Shown: piece by piece, positions 27,164 through 34,913 of the stretch
How the letters are laid out: each line of letters begins with the position of its first letter
How positions within the stretch are numbered: the stretch's first letter is position 1
Assembly (NCBI RefSeq): GCF_010723575.1
Contig: NZ_BLKZ01000002.1
Location: 372,001 to 436,000, forward strand
Reading direction: 5' to 3'
From: Mycobacterium bourgelatii
GTDB taxonomy: Bacteria; Actinomycetota; Actinomycetes; Mycobacteriales; Mycobacteriaceae
Length of the DNA stretch: 64,000 nucleotides
Notes under the pieces: generated by a model
Database searches by the model: none
Seen by the model: the letters and a program-made list of their open reading frames with translations, nothing else
What the model was told of the DNA's origin: nothing
Translations under genes and position numbers: made by a program

Positions 27164-28006
27164 ATGGGCGCCGTGCCCGACACATTGTTCGCCGATGTCT
27201 CGGAATACCAAGTGCCAGTGGATAATTCGTATCCATACCGGGTGCTGTCCATCCGCGTTTGCGACGGGACTTATCGGGATCATAATTTCGCGCGCAATTA
27301 CGCGTGGATGCGTGCGGCATTGGACAGTGGACGACTGACATTCGGAATCGTGTACACCTACGTGCGCCCGAATTGGTTGGCCAATGCCAATACCGTGCGG
27401 TCCATGATCGACGCCAACGGCGGCTTGCACCCGCGGGTCGCGTTGATGCTCGATGTCGAATCAGGCGGCAATCCACCGGGCGACGGTTCGAGTTGGATCA
27501 ACCAGTTGTATTGGAATTTGGCGGATTACGCGGGTTCGCGGGCACGGATCATCGGTTACGCCAACGCCTACGACTTCCATACCATGTGGCGGGTGCGCCC
27601 GGAAGGACTTCGCGTCATCGCAGCGGGCTATGGGTCCAACCCGAACCTGCCCGGTCAGGTCGCACACCAATACACCGACGGCTCGGGCTACAGCCCGAAT
27701 CTGCCGCAGGGCTGTCCACCGTTCGGGCGGTGCGACATGAATTCGTCCGACGGGCTTACCCCGGAACAGTTCGCCGCCGCCTGCGGCATCACCACGAACG
27801 GAGGACCGCTGATGGCGCTCACCGATGACGAGCAAAGGGAGCTGCTGACCAAGGTCCGCGAGATCTGGGATCAACTACGCGGACCGGACGGCGCCGGGTG
27901 GCCGCAACTCGGCCAGAGCAGCGATGGCCAGAATCTGACGCCGGTCGATGCGATCGCTGCGATAAAGAAGGACTTGGAGAAGTCCAGCCGGCCGGATGGC
28001 GTCTGA
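27164..28006 (+). CDS. GH25-type lysozyme-like protein with phage-lysin features
   Basis: A 280-aa protein starting MGAVPDTLFADVSEYQ. The glycoside hydrolase 25 hallmarks are present: an N-terminal DVSEYQ strand with Asp11, the catalytic D97-V-E99 in LMLDVES, and a late AHQYTDGSG strand. A linker and a charged C-terminal tail (LTDDEQRELLTKVREIWDQL) resemble segments common in mycobacteriophage lysins and tail proteins. There is no signal peptide, as expected for an endolysin. It would cleave peptidoglycan glycan strands. No other phage genes surround it, so it looks like a domesticated or stranded phage gene. Start choice between ATG 27164 and GTG 27173 is uncertain. Confidence 0.8.
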   Translation: MGAVPDTLFADVSEYQVPVDNSYPYRVLSIRVCDGTYRDHNFARNYAWMRAALDSGRLTFGIVYTYVRPNWLANANTVRSMIDANGGLHPRVALMLDVESGGNPPGDGSSWINQLYWNLADYAGSRARIIGYANAYDFHTMWRVRPEGLRVIAAGYGSNPNLPGQVAHQYTDGSGYSPNLPQGCPPFGRCDMNSSDGLTPEQFAAACGITTNGGPLMALTDDEQRELLTKVREIWDQLRGPDGAGWPQLGQSSDGQNLTPVDAIAAIKKDLEKSSRPDGV

Positions 28007-28204
28007 CGGGCCGCTGGTCTTTGTTGTCGCAAAGAGATCGAACGTGTTGAGCCTGTCGCCGCCATAACCCTCGCGTCCAGGGATGTTTTCTCTTACCGTT
28101 TCCAGCAACCCCTGCCGTGGTAAGTCTCCGTTGCCCTTCGACCGGCTGATTGAGCGGGACCATGCAAAGGGCTTGGCGTGTGCGACATGGTTAGGGGAAT
28201 TCGG

Positions 28205-30772
28205 ATGTCCTACGTGATCACAGCACCGGAACTGGTTGCAGCCGCCGCCGTTGACATGGCCGGAATCGGGGCGGCAGTCAACGCCGCCAACCAAACGGCC
28301 GAGGCCGCGACAACCCAGCTGATCGCGGCGGCCGGCGATGAGGTGTCAGCGGCAGTCGCGGCTCTGTTCGGGGCGCACGGCCAGCAATATCGGCTCATCA
28401 GCACGCAGGCAGCCGCGTTTCACGACCAGTTGATGCGCAGCGTGGCCGGTGCCGCCAATGCGTATGCGACGGCCGAAACCGCCAGCATCGATCAATTGCT
28501 GCTCGATGTGATCAACGCACCGACTCAAATCTTGTTTGGGCGCCAGTTGATCGGTCACGGCGCCGATGCCACCACACCGGGCGGCCGCGGCGGTGACGGC
28601 GGTCTGCTGTGGGGCAATGGCGGGCACGGCGCCACAGGTGCGCCGGGACAAGACGGGGGCGCGGGAGGGTCAGCAGGGTTGTTCGGCACCGGCGGCAACG
28701 GCGGGGCCGGCGGCGCCGGACTGGCCGGTGCAGCCGGGGCGCCCGGGATGGCTGGCGGTAATGGCGGCGCGGGCGGCGCCGGGGGGTTCTTCTTCGGTCA
28801 GGGCGGAGCGGGCGGGGCCGGTGGCGCGGGTGGCGCGGGCGGGGCTGGCGCGTCGGCTGCCGTGGGTACGGGCGCGGCCGGTGTTGCCGGCGGCGCCGGT
28901 GGGGCGGGAGGGCGCGGTGGCACCGGCGGCGCCCAGGGCTTGTTTTTCGGCCACGGCGGTCATGGTGGGACGGGCGGTGACGGCGGTCAAGGCGGCAACG
29001 GTGGCAACGGCGCCTCCGCCCCCAATGCAGCGGGCGGGGCTGGTGCCGCCGGCGGGGCCGGCGGGGCGGGCGGAGTCGGTGGGGCGGCGGGAACTGGGGG
29101 CGGCCTGGCGGGCGCGTCGGGCAACGGTGGACAGGGCGGCAACGGCGGCGACGGTGCCGTCGGCGCCGACACCACCGCCGTGCTCGGTAACGGCAACGGC
29201 ACCAACGGCTTTGCCGGTGGCGCGGGTGGCGCCGGTGGCGCGGGGGGCAGCAGCGGTATTGGCGGCACCAACGGCACCGGCGGGCACGGTGGCTCCGGCG
29301 GGAACGGCGGGCGCGGTGCTGATGGCTCCAACATGGACTTGACGGGTGGCGACGGCGGCGCCGGAGGTCGAGGCGGCAACGCAGGTGCCGGCGGGACGGC
29401 CGGTACCGGCGGGGTGGGGGGCAGCGCCGGCTCGGCTGGCAACGGCGGTGACGGCGGCGCAGGAGGCGCCGGCGGGCAGGGGTTCAGCGATGGCGCCGGT
29501 ACCGCCACCGGCGGCCAAGGCGGGCACGGTGGCGAGCCTGGCACCGGTGGCAACTCCGGCAACGGCGGTAAGGGCGGGGCTGGCGGCAATGCACTCAGCG
29601 AAGGTAGCGGGGACGCGATCGGGGGCGCTGGCGGGGCGGGTGCCAGCGGTGCGACCGGCGGGGACGGCGGTAGCGGCGGCAGCGCGGTCAACGGGGGTTC
29701 CGGGCACGCCGTCGGCGGTACTGCCGGGATCGGTGGTGACGGCACCGCCGGACGCGGCGGCAACGGCGGCAACGGCGGCAACGCGACAGCCAACGGCGCG
29801 GGGAACGCGATCGGCAGAAACGGTGCCGCCGGCGGCACCGGAACCACCGGCGGCGGCAACGGCGGTCACGGCGGCAACGCGACCAGCGGCGGCGGCGACG
29901 CGATCGGCGGAAACGGTGCCGCCGGTACCAGCGGCGCGACCGGCGGGGACGGCGGTAACGGCGGCAGCGCGACCGCCGGGAGCGGACAAGTCATTGCCGG
30001 TACCGCCGGGGTCGGCGGCAACGGCACCGCCGGGGGTGGCGGCAACGGCGGTAACGGGGGCGGGGCCACCAGTTTCAACTTCGGCTCGGCGTTCACCTTG
30101 GTGGGCGCTGACGGCGCCGCCGGCGGCACCGGAACCACCGCTGGCGGCAACGGCGGCAACGGCGGGAGCGCGTACCGAGACGGCGCGGGCGACGCAATTG
30201 GCGGCAAGGGCGGCAACGGCGGGGACGGCGGCAGCGGCGGCCACGGCGGCATGGGCGGAGACGCCGTCCGACTAGGTGCTTCCACCTGGACTGCGACAGC
30301 GGGCGATGGTGGGGGCGGTGGTAGCGGCTTCCAGGGCGCGGGAGGCAATGGTGGCAACGGCGGCTTTGCGGAAGGCGAGGGCTCGGGCGACGCGACCGGC
30401 GGACGCGGTGCCGCCGGCGGCACCGGAACGACCGGCGGCGGCAACGGCGGCAACGGCGGGGAGGGGAGAAGCCTCGGCACGGGCGACGCGATCGGCGGGG
30501 ACGGCGGCAACGGCGGGGACGGCGGTAGCGGCGGCCACGGCGGCATGGGTGGAGCCGCCACTCTCCTCAACATTGTTCCCACCGCGACCGCGACGGCGGG
30601 CGATGGCGGGGACGGCGGCAGCGGCATCCAGGGCGCGGGAGGCGATGGTGGCGACGGCGGAACTGCGACCAGCCCCTCCCCACCACCGGGGAACGCCTTT
30701 GGCGGGACTGGCGGAACTGGGGGCACGGGGACACCCCCTGGCCAACCCGGCGCCCACGGAGCACCTCAGTAG
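28205..30772 (+). CDS. PE_PGRS family protein, 855 aa
   Basis: The start is at MSYVITAPELVAAAAVDMAG (ATG 28205, ribosome site AGGGGA). Residues 1-95 form the PE domain, with YATAE as the YxxxE signal, followed by LINAPT-type linker sequence (VINAPTQILFGRQLIG) and a pure PGRS tract to the end. A repeat of about 55-60 residues with the landmarks AGNAIGGNGAAG / GDAIGGNGG recurs in the second half. The C-terminus is Pro-rich (PSPPPGNAFGG...PPGQPGAHGAPQ). It is an ESX-5 type surface protein of unknown function, and it sits in a spot where I recall no PE_PGRS in M. tuberculosis. Confidence 0.95.
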   Translation: MSYVITAPELVAAAAVDMAGIGAAVNAANQTAEAATTQLIAAAGDEVSAAVAALFGAHGQQYRLISTQAAAFHDQLMRSVAGAANAYATAETASIDQLLLDVINAPTQILFGRQLIGHGADATTPGGRGGDGGLLWGNGGHGATGAPGQDGGAGGSAGLFGTGGNGGAGGAGLAGAAGAPGMAGGNGGAGGAGGFFFGQGGAGGAGGAGGAGGAGASAAVGTGAAGVAGGAGGAGGRGGTGGAQGLFFGHGGHGGTGGDGGQGGNGGNGASAPNAAGGAGAAGGAGGAGGVGGAAGTGGGLAGASGNGGQGGNGGDGAVGADTTAVLGNGNGTNGFAGGAGGAGGAGGSSGIGGTNGTGGHGGSGGNGGRGADGSNMDLTGGDGGAGGRGGNAGAGGTAGTGGVGGSAGSAGNGGDGGAGGAGGQGFSDGAGTATGGQGGHGGEPGTGGNSGNGGKGGAGGNALSEGSGDAIGGAGGAGASGATGGDGGSGGSAVNGGSGHAVGGTAGIGGDGTAGRGGNGGNGGNATANGAGNAIGRNGAAGGTGTTGGGNGGHGGNATSGGGDAIGGNGAAGTSGATGGDGGNGGSATAGSGQVIAGTAGVGGNGTAGGGGNGGNGGGATSFNFGSAFTLVGADGAAGGTGTTAGGNGGNGGSAYRDGAGDAIGGKGGNGGDGGSGGHGGMGGDAVRLGASTWTATAGDGGGGGSGFQGAGGNGGNGGFAEGEGSGDATGGRGAAGGTGTTGGGNGGNGGEGRSLGTGDAIGGDGGNGGDGGSGGHGGMGGAATLLNIVPTATATAGDGGDGGSGIQGAGGDGGDGGTATSPSPPPGNAFGGTGGTGGTGTPPGQPGAHGAPQ

Positions 30773-30809
30773 CCCGTCCCGTTTCGCCGCGAGAAGACGC
30801 GGGAGGGGG

Positions 30810-31769
30810 TCAGCCCCGGGGCCGTTGCGCGGAGACGAACAGCGTCGGCGGCAAGGGCGCCTCAATGTCTTCGGGATGGTGTCGGCCGTAGCGGGCCATC
30901 AGTCCGGGGAAGTCCGTCACCGACACGTTCCAGCCGCGGTCCCGCAGCCATTGGTCAACCGGAGTGCGCTCCTCGGCGTACCAAAGGTCTTCGACCTCCG
31001 GCATCTCGGTCTCGACGAACCGCGCCGCCACCGCACGCATGCGCTTCATGTCCTCGCGCTGCCGTGCCACCAGGTCGGCGTCTAGGTAGCCCTCGCCGGG
31101 AACGTTGGTAGCCAGCCAGCTGCCGGGCGCGCTGAGCGCGTCGATGCGTTCGAACAGCAGATCCTGCGCCCGCGCGGGCAGGTATCGCACCAGCCCCTCG
31201 GCCGACCACGCCGACGGCCGCGAAGGGTCGAAACCCGCGTCCCGCAACGCCGTGGGCCAGTCCTGGCGTAGGTCGATCGGGATGGTCACCAGGCGCGCCC
31301 GCGGTTGGGCGCCGTGTTCGCGCAAGGTGGCAGTCTTGAATTCCAGCACTTTGGGCTGGTCGAGCTCGTAGACCACGGTCCCGTCCGGCTCGTCGGGCCA
31401 GGGCAGCCGCCAGGTGCGCGAATCCAGACCCGAGGCAAGGATCACCACCTGGCGGACACCGGCCTCGGCGGCGCCCAGGAAGAACCCGTCGAAGAACGCC
31501 GTGCGGGTCGCCATGAAGTCGACCATCAGCTGCACCCGTTCGCGCACACCGGGTTCGACATCGGCGGCCTGCGCGAGCAGCGTGGGATTGGAGTAAATGC
31601 TCCACATGCCGTGGCCGGCCGCGTCGACGAAGACCCGCGCGAACGGGTCGCTGATCAATGGGTTTTCGCTCTCGGTTTCCGCGGCGCGAGCCGCTGCCAC
31701 CCCAAGCGCAGTGGCGCCCACGCTCTGGGTGATGTCCCAGGTGTCGTTGTCAGTGCGGATCATGGCCAC
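30810..31769 (-). CDS. SAM-dependent methyltransferase, TIGR00027/Rv3767c-like
   Basis: The 319-aa protein belongs to the mycobacterial leucine-carboxyl-methyltransferase-like family: N-terminal NDTWDITQSVGATALGVAAA, SDPFARVFVDAAG, the SAM loop VVILASGLDSRTWRLPWP, and the family element YELDQPKVLEFK. Members are numerous in mycobacteria and mostly lack known substrates. It is divergent from the SnoaL-like gene, in the order of Rv3767c-Rv3768. ATG at 31769; an internal ATG two codons later is equally possible. Confidence 0.93.
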   Translation of the reverse strand: MAMIRTDNDTWDITQSVGATALGVAAARAAETESENPLISDPFARVFVDAAGHGMWSIYSNPTLLAQAADVEPGVRERVQLMVDFMATRTAFFDGFFLGAAEAGVRQVVILASGLDSRTWRLPWPDEPDGTVVYELDQPKVLEFKTATLREHGAQPRARLVTIPIDLRQDWPTALRDAGFDPSRPSAWSAEGLVRYLPARAQDLLFERIDALSAPGSWLATNVPGEGYLDADLVARQREDMKRMRAVAARFVETEMPEVEDLWYAEERTPVDQWLRDRGWNVSVTDFPGLMARYGRHHPEDIEAPLPPTLFVSAQRPRG

Positions 31770-31922
31770 CTCTCTACCGAGCCCCGACCCAGAAAGTCAG
31801 TTATGCGAACTATTCTTCCAGTCGGCTAGGCCGCCGGGAGCTCGCCAAGAGTGCCCTACGCTTTTTCCCAGGAGCCCGACAGGTTTCTCGTCAGGTCGCT
31901 CGACAAGTAGCAAAGGAGCTAT

Positions 31923-32270
31923 ATGGCCGGCACGCCGCAGGAAGTATTCGCCCATCACGGTCAGGCTTTGGCGGCGGGCGATCTCGACGAGATCGTTGCC
32001 GACTACGCCGACGACTCCGTCGTAATCACCTCGGCGGGCGTCGCGCGCGGCAAGAACGAAATCCGGCAGGTTTTCGTCAAGCTACTCGAGGACCTGCCCG
32101 ACGCGGCCTGGGACCTGAAGACCATGATCTTCGATGGCGACGTGCTCTTCCTCGAATGGGCGGCCGAGTCGGGCGTAAACCGCGTCGACGACGGCGTCGA
32201 CACGTTCGTATTTCGCGACGGCGTGATTGCGGCCCAGACGGTTCGATACACCCCGCGCGCCAAGGACTGA
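31923..32270 (+). CDS. SnoaL-like / NTF2-fold protein (Rv3768-like)
   Basis: The 115-aa protein has the NTF2-like cone fold. HHGQALAAGDLDEIVADYADDSVVIT is the helical N-terminus and first strand, and VRYTPRAKD ends the last strand. AAAGGAG precedes the ATG at 31923. Such proteins act as ketosteroid isomerases, cyclases or ligand binders; catalytic residues cannot be assigned here. The APH kinase GTG is 5 nt after its stop, so the two are probably co-transcribed. Confidence 0.9.
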   Translation: MAGTPQEVFAHHGQALAAGDLDEIVADYADDSVVITSAGVARGKNEIRQVFVKLLEDLPDAAWDLKTMIFDGDVLFLEWAAESGVNRVDDGVDTFVFRDGVIAAQTVRYTPRAKD

Positions 32271-32275
32271 CGCTG

Positions 32276-33301
32276 GTGGATCTGGAACCGGTAGCGCGCT
32301 GGATGTCGGGGCAGGGCCTCGGCGAAGGACCCTTGGAGGACGTCACCCCGGTGACGGGCGGGACGCAGAACATCATGCTGCGGTTCACCCGGAGCGGTCG
32401 GCCCTACGTCCTGCGCCGCGGCCCCAAACACCTCCGTCCCCGCAGCAACGCGGTGATGTTGCGGGAAACCCGCGTGCTCGCGGCGTTGGCCGGTTCCGAC
32501 GTGCCGCATCCTCGACTCATCGCCACCTGCGACGACCCGAGCGTGCTCGGTGACGCGGTTTTCTACCTGATGGAGCCGGTCGACGGCTTCAACGCCGGCG
32601 AAGGGCTGCCCCCGCTGCACGCCAACGATGCCGAGATTCGGCATGGCATGGGGTTGTCGATGGCCGACGCGCTGGCCAAACTTGGTGCCGTCGACCACGT
32701 GGCGGTCGGGCTCGCCGACTTCGGCAAGCCCGACGGCTTTCTGGAACGTCAGGTGCCACGTTGGCTTTCGGAACTGGCCTCCTACCAGGAATACGAGGGG
32801 TACCCGGGCCCCGACATTCCGGGGGTCGACGAGGTGGCCCGCTGGTTGGAAACACACCGGCCCACCTCGTGGAAGCCCGGGATCATGCACGGCGATTACC
32901 ACGCCGCCAACGTGATGTTCTCGAACACCGGCCCAGAGGTGGTTGCGATCGTCGACTGGGAGATGTGCACGATCGGCGACCCGCTACTGGACCTCGGCTG
33001 GCTGCTCGCCACCTGGCGCCAGGACGACGGGGCGTCCGTATTCAGCCACGCGCTGGCCAATCAGACCGGCTTGGCCAGCACCGACGAGTTATTGCAGTGC
33101 TACGCCGCCAACACGACCCGCGACCTGTCGCACATCACCTGGTATACCGTGCTGGCCTGCTTCAAGCTCGGCATCGTCATCGAGGGCACCTTGGCCCGCG
33201 CGTACGCGGGCAAGGCCGACAAGTCGGTGGGCGACTACCTGCACGCCGGGACGGTGTACCTGTTCGAGCGGGCGCTGCAGTTGATCGACAGCCAGACCTA
33301 A
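32276..33301 (+). CDS. APH-family phosphotransferase (third copy)
   Basis: From the GTG at 32276 the protein has 341 residues. The N-lobe contains VTGGTQNIMLRF, the catalytic loop HGDYHAANV begins at His205, and DWE is at 227-229, with DPLLDLGWLL following. It is close in pattern to the kinase at 16414 (shared LERQVxRWL, WKPGIMHGDY and TIGDPLLDL segments), so the two are paralogues of the ACAD10/11 kinase type. It follows the SnoaL-like gene by 5 nt. The longer open frame upstream overlaps that gene in another frame and is rejected. Substrate unknown. Confidence 0.88.
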   Translation: MDLEPVARWMSGQGLGEGPLEDVTPVTGGTQNIMLRFTRSGRPYVLRRGPKHLRPRSNAVMLRETRVLAALAGSDVPHPRLIATCDDPSVLGDAVFYLMEPVDGFNAGEGLPPLHANDAEIRHGMGLSMADALAKLGAVDHVAVGLADFGKPDGFLERQVPRWLSELASYQEYEGYPGPDIPGVDEVARWLETHRPTSWKPGIMHGDYHAANVMFSNTGPEVVAIVDWEMCTIGDPLLDLGWLLATWRQDDGASVFSHALANQTGLASTDELLQCYAANTTRDLSHITWYTVLACFKLGIVIEGTLARAYAGKADKSVGDYLHAGTVYLFERALQLIDSQT

Positions 33302-33308
33302 GCCTTTA

Positions 33309-33332
33309 CCAGGGCCGTAACCAGGGCCGTAA
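33309..33332. repeat. Perfect 12-bp tandem repeat
   Basis: ccagggccgtaa occurs twice in tandem (33309-33320, 33321-33332), filling the gap between the stops of the convergent kinase and PE genes. It can pair with nearby ggcc sequences only weakly; no terminator is clear. Confidence 0.7.
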
Positions 33333-33632
33333 CTAGGCCTGCAACCTCACATTTTCGGCTTCGGCGTGCGCGTAGGCCTGACCCGCGCCCTTCATCGCCT
33401 GCACGAACTGCGCATGCACGGCCGCCGCCTGAGCGCTGACGGACTGATAAAGCTGACCGTGCGCCTGGAATATCGCCGCTACCGCTGATGAGATCTCGTC
33501 GGCCCCCGCGGCCGACACCGCCGTCGTGGGAGCCGCGGCCGCCGCCGTGGCCGCATCGAGCGACGAACCGATGCCCGCCAAGTCCGTTGCCGCGCCGGTG
33601 AGTAATCCGGGCTGCGTGAGCAAAAACGACAT
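33333..33632 (-). CDS. PE family protein without C-terminal extension
   Basis: The 99-aa product starts MSFLLTQPGLLTGAATDLAG and is a PE helical hairpin only, ending just after the YAHAE (YxxxE) secretion signal. PE proteins of this size usually pair with a PPE gene next to them, but none is adjacent. The partner may be elsewhere, or this may be a truncated PE_PGRS or PE-lipase gene. The ATG at 33632 is chosen over an upstream extension that lacks PE similarity. An inverted repeat (33706-33728) lies 74 bp upstream. Confidence 0.9.
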   Translation of the reverse strand: MSFLLTQPGLLTGAATDLAGIGSSLDAATAAAAAPTTAVSAAGADEISSAVAAIFQAHGQLYQSVSAQAAAVHAQFVQAMKGAGQAYAHAEAENVRLQA

Positions 33633-33705
33633 GCGGTATCCCCTGAGCAAATTAGGTCTATCGGATTGCATGAAGCATACGCACAGCGTCAACAGCAAAA
33701 GCTCG

Positions 33706-33728
33706 CTTTGTAAAACTGGTTTACAAAG
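33706..33728. promoter_or_regulatory. Perfect 9-bp inverted repeat, candidate operator
   Basis: CTTTGTAAA (33706-33714), ACTGG spacer, TTTACAAAG (33720-33728). The AT-rich, gapped palindrome immediately follows the transporter stop and precedes the PE gene by 74 bp. Its form suits a dimeric repressor rather than a terminator. Confidence 0.6.
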
Positions 33729-33729
33729 A

Positions 33730-34047
33730 TCAGTCGCTGACCAGCTTCAGGCCCACCACGCAGCCCACGATTCCGACGATGAAGGCCAACTTCACCAGGG
33801 ACGCGGCCTCCTGCCCGGTCACCATCGCAAACGTGACCGTGAGGGCGGCGCCGATCCCGACCCACACCGCGTAACTGGTGCCGACGGGCAGTTCCTTCAT
33901 CGCGACCGCCAGTCCAGCCATCGACAGCACGAGCGCCACAACGAACACGCCTGTGGGCAGCGGCCGGGAGAAACCTTGCGACTTGTCCAGCGCGATGGCC
34001 CACACCGCTTCCAAAACGCCTGATACGACAAGGATTAACCAGGACAT
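33730..34047 (-). CDS. sugE: SMR transporter, guanidinium exporter Gdx/SugE type
   Basis: A 105-aa protein with four membrane helices, starting MSWLILVVSGVLEAVW. The conserved membrane glutamate Glu13 of the SMR family is present. The motifs AIALDKSQGFSRPLP and LPVGTSYAVWVGIGA match the SugE/Gdx subgroup rather than EmrE. The ATG at 34047 follows GGGAGGG, which lies directly after a guanidine-III riboswitch on the same strand. The RNA strongly supports guanidinium export as the function (proton antiport across the inner membrane). Expression should rise when guanidine binds the RNA. Confidence 0.93.
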   Translation of the reverse strand: MSWLILVVSGVLEAVWAIALDKSQGFSRPLPTGVFVVALVLSMAGLAVAMKELPVGTSYAVWVGIGAALTVTFAMVTGQEAASLVKLAFIVGIVGCVVGLKLVSD

Positions 34048-34060
34048 CACGCCCTCCCGC

Positions 34061-34103
34061 GGCACCGTCTTGTCGCTGGCCGGGTACGGTTCCCCTCGTC
34101 CGG
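34061..34103 (-). ncRNA. Guanidine-III (ykkC-III) riboswitch
   Basis: Read on the minus strand, the 43-nt element contains CCGGACGAGG, CCGTACCCGG and GACAAGACGG in order. This is nearly identical to the compact pseudoknot consensus of the class as I remember it (Thermobifida type). The CCGG start pairs with the CCGG in the centre, and CCGT pairs with ACGG at the 3' end. It ends 2 nt before the GCGGGAGG ribosome site of the sugE gene, fitting translational control. A GTCAC-GGAT-GTGAC type hairpin (34104-34119) precedes it. Confidence 0.93.
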
Positions 34104-34207
34104 CGTCACGGATGTGACGTGATCCGATGCTATCCGAGACGACACACCGCTATTTGGGAACGGGGCACTGGTCACCCGGCGCGGACGGGATCGTTAGCCT
34201 CTGGTGT

Positions 34208-34828
34208 GTGAACGTGGGAGATTCGGTCAGGCAATCACTCGATCATTGGGCTCGGCAGGATTGGGACACCGCGATGTACCATGCCTGCGACGCCATCAAG
34301 GGGACCGGCAAGAAGCGATATCCGCAGCAGGGAGTTGCCACCGCCTTCCGGCGCACGATTCGAGACGGTTTGGACATTTTCCACGCGATGGCCGCGCCAG
34401 CTGTGGACTTCGAAAAGTCGCGGTTTCCAATACAGGTGAAAACCGACCTGCCCGATGGTCGGCCCGATATCGCCGACGTCCTATACGGCATTCACCGGTA
34501 CGGCCACGGCCATACTGACGACTTGCCCAAGGGATTTGAGATAACCCGGCACGGTTCCCGTGACACGAACATCAGCATCTGGCGCGAGGGAAAGATCCAA
34601 CTGCCCGCAGCCACGGTCCTGGGGCTATTGGCGGTTGCTGTGTTCGCGCCCGAGAACAAGGGCGAACACGCGCCGATCAACTACAAGCTGAGCTGGTACC
34701 AGCACGAGTTTCAGATCAGCGGTTGGTGGGGCTGGCAGGACCACTTCCGGGAAATCATCGGCAGCGCCCAGTTCTCCCGAAAGGTTCTCGACTTCGACAA
34801 CCGCTGGGACAGTTGGTCGCCGTTCTGA
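34208..34828 (+). CDS. Hypothetical protein, about 206 aa
   Basis: The open frame has normal codon bias. The product contains RQDWDTAMYHACDAIKGTGK near the N-terminus, an RRTIRDGLDIFHAMAAPA helix, one hydrophobic segment (LPAATVLGLLAVAVFAPEN) and a Trp-rich C-terminus (ISGWWGWQDHFREII). I do not recognise a family. The GTG at 34208 (VNVGDSVRQSL) is preferred because the ATG at 34127 would put the start inside the promoter region of the divergent riboswitch. The longer form would have 233 residues. A ceramidase gene follows 85 bp later on the same strand. Confidence 0.75.
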   Translation: MNVGDSVRQSLDHWARQDWDTAMYHACDAIKGTGKKRYPQQGVATAFRRTIRDGLDIFHAMAAPAVDFEKSRFPIQVKTDLPDGRPDIADVLYGIHRYGHGHTDDLPKGFEITRHGSRDTNISIWREGKIQLPAATVLGLLAVAVFAPENKGEHAPINYKLSWYQHEFQISGWWGWQDHFREIIGSAQFSRKVLDFDNRWDSWSPF

Positions 34829-34913
34829 TTGGGCAAACTGCACCTTGACCACTGTGTATAAGGTGTGACCGTCTAGAGAAGCCGAAGTTGTTGCTGCGAC
34901 GGGAGCCTGGACC

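Noticed and set aside
34127..34207. Extended N-terminus of the hypothetical protein at 34208
   Set aside because: It would start inside the promoter of the riboswitch-controlled exporter, and the residues look unlike the rest.
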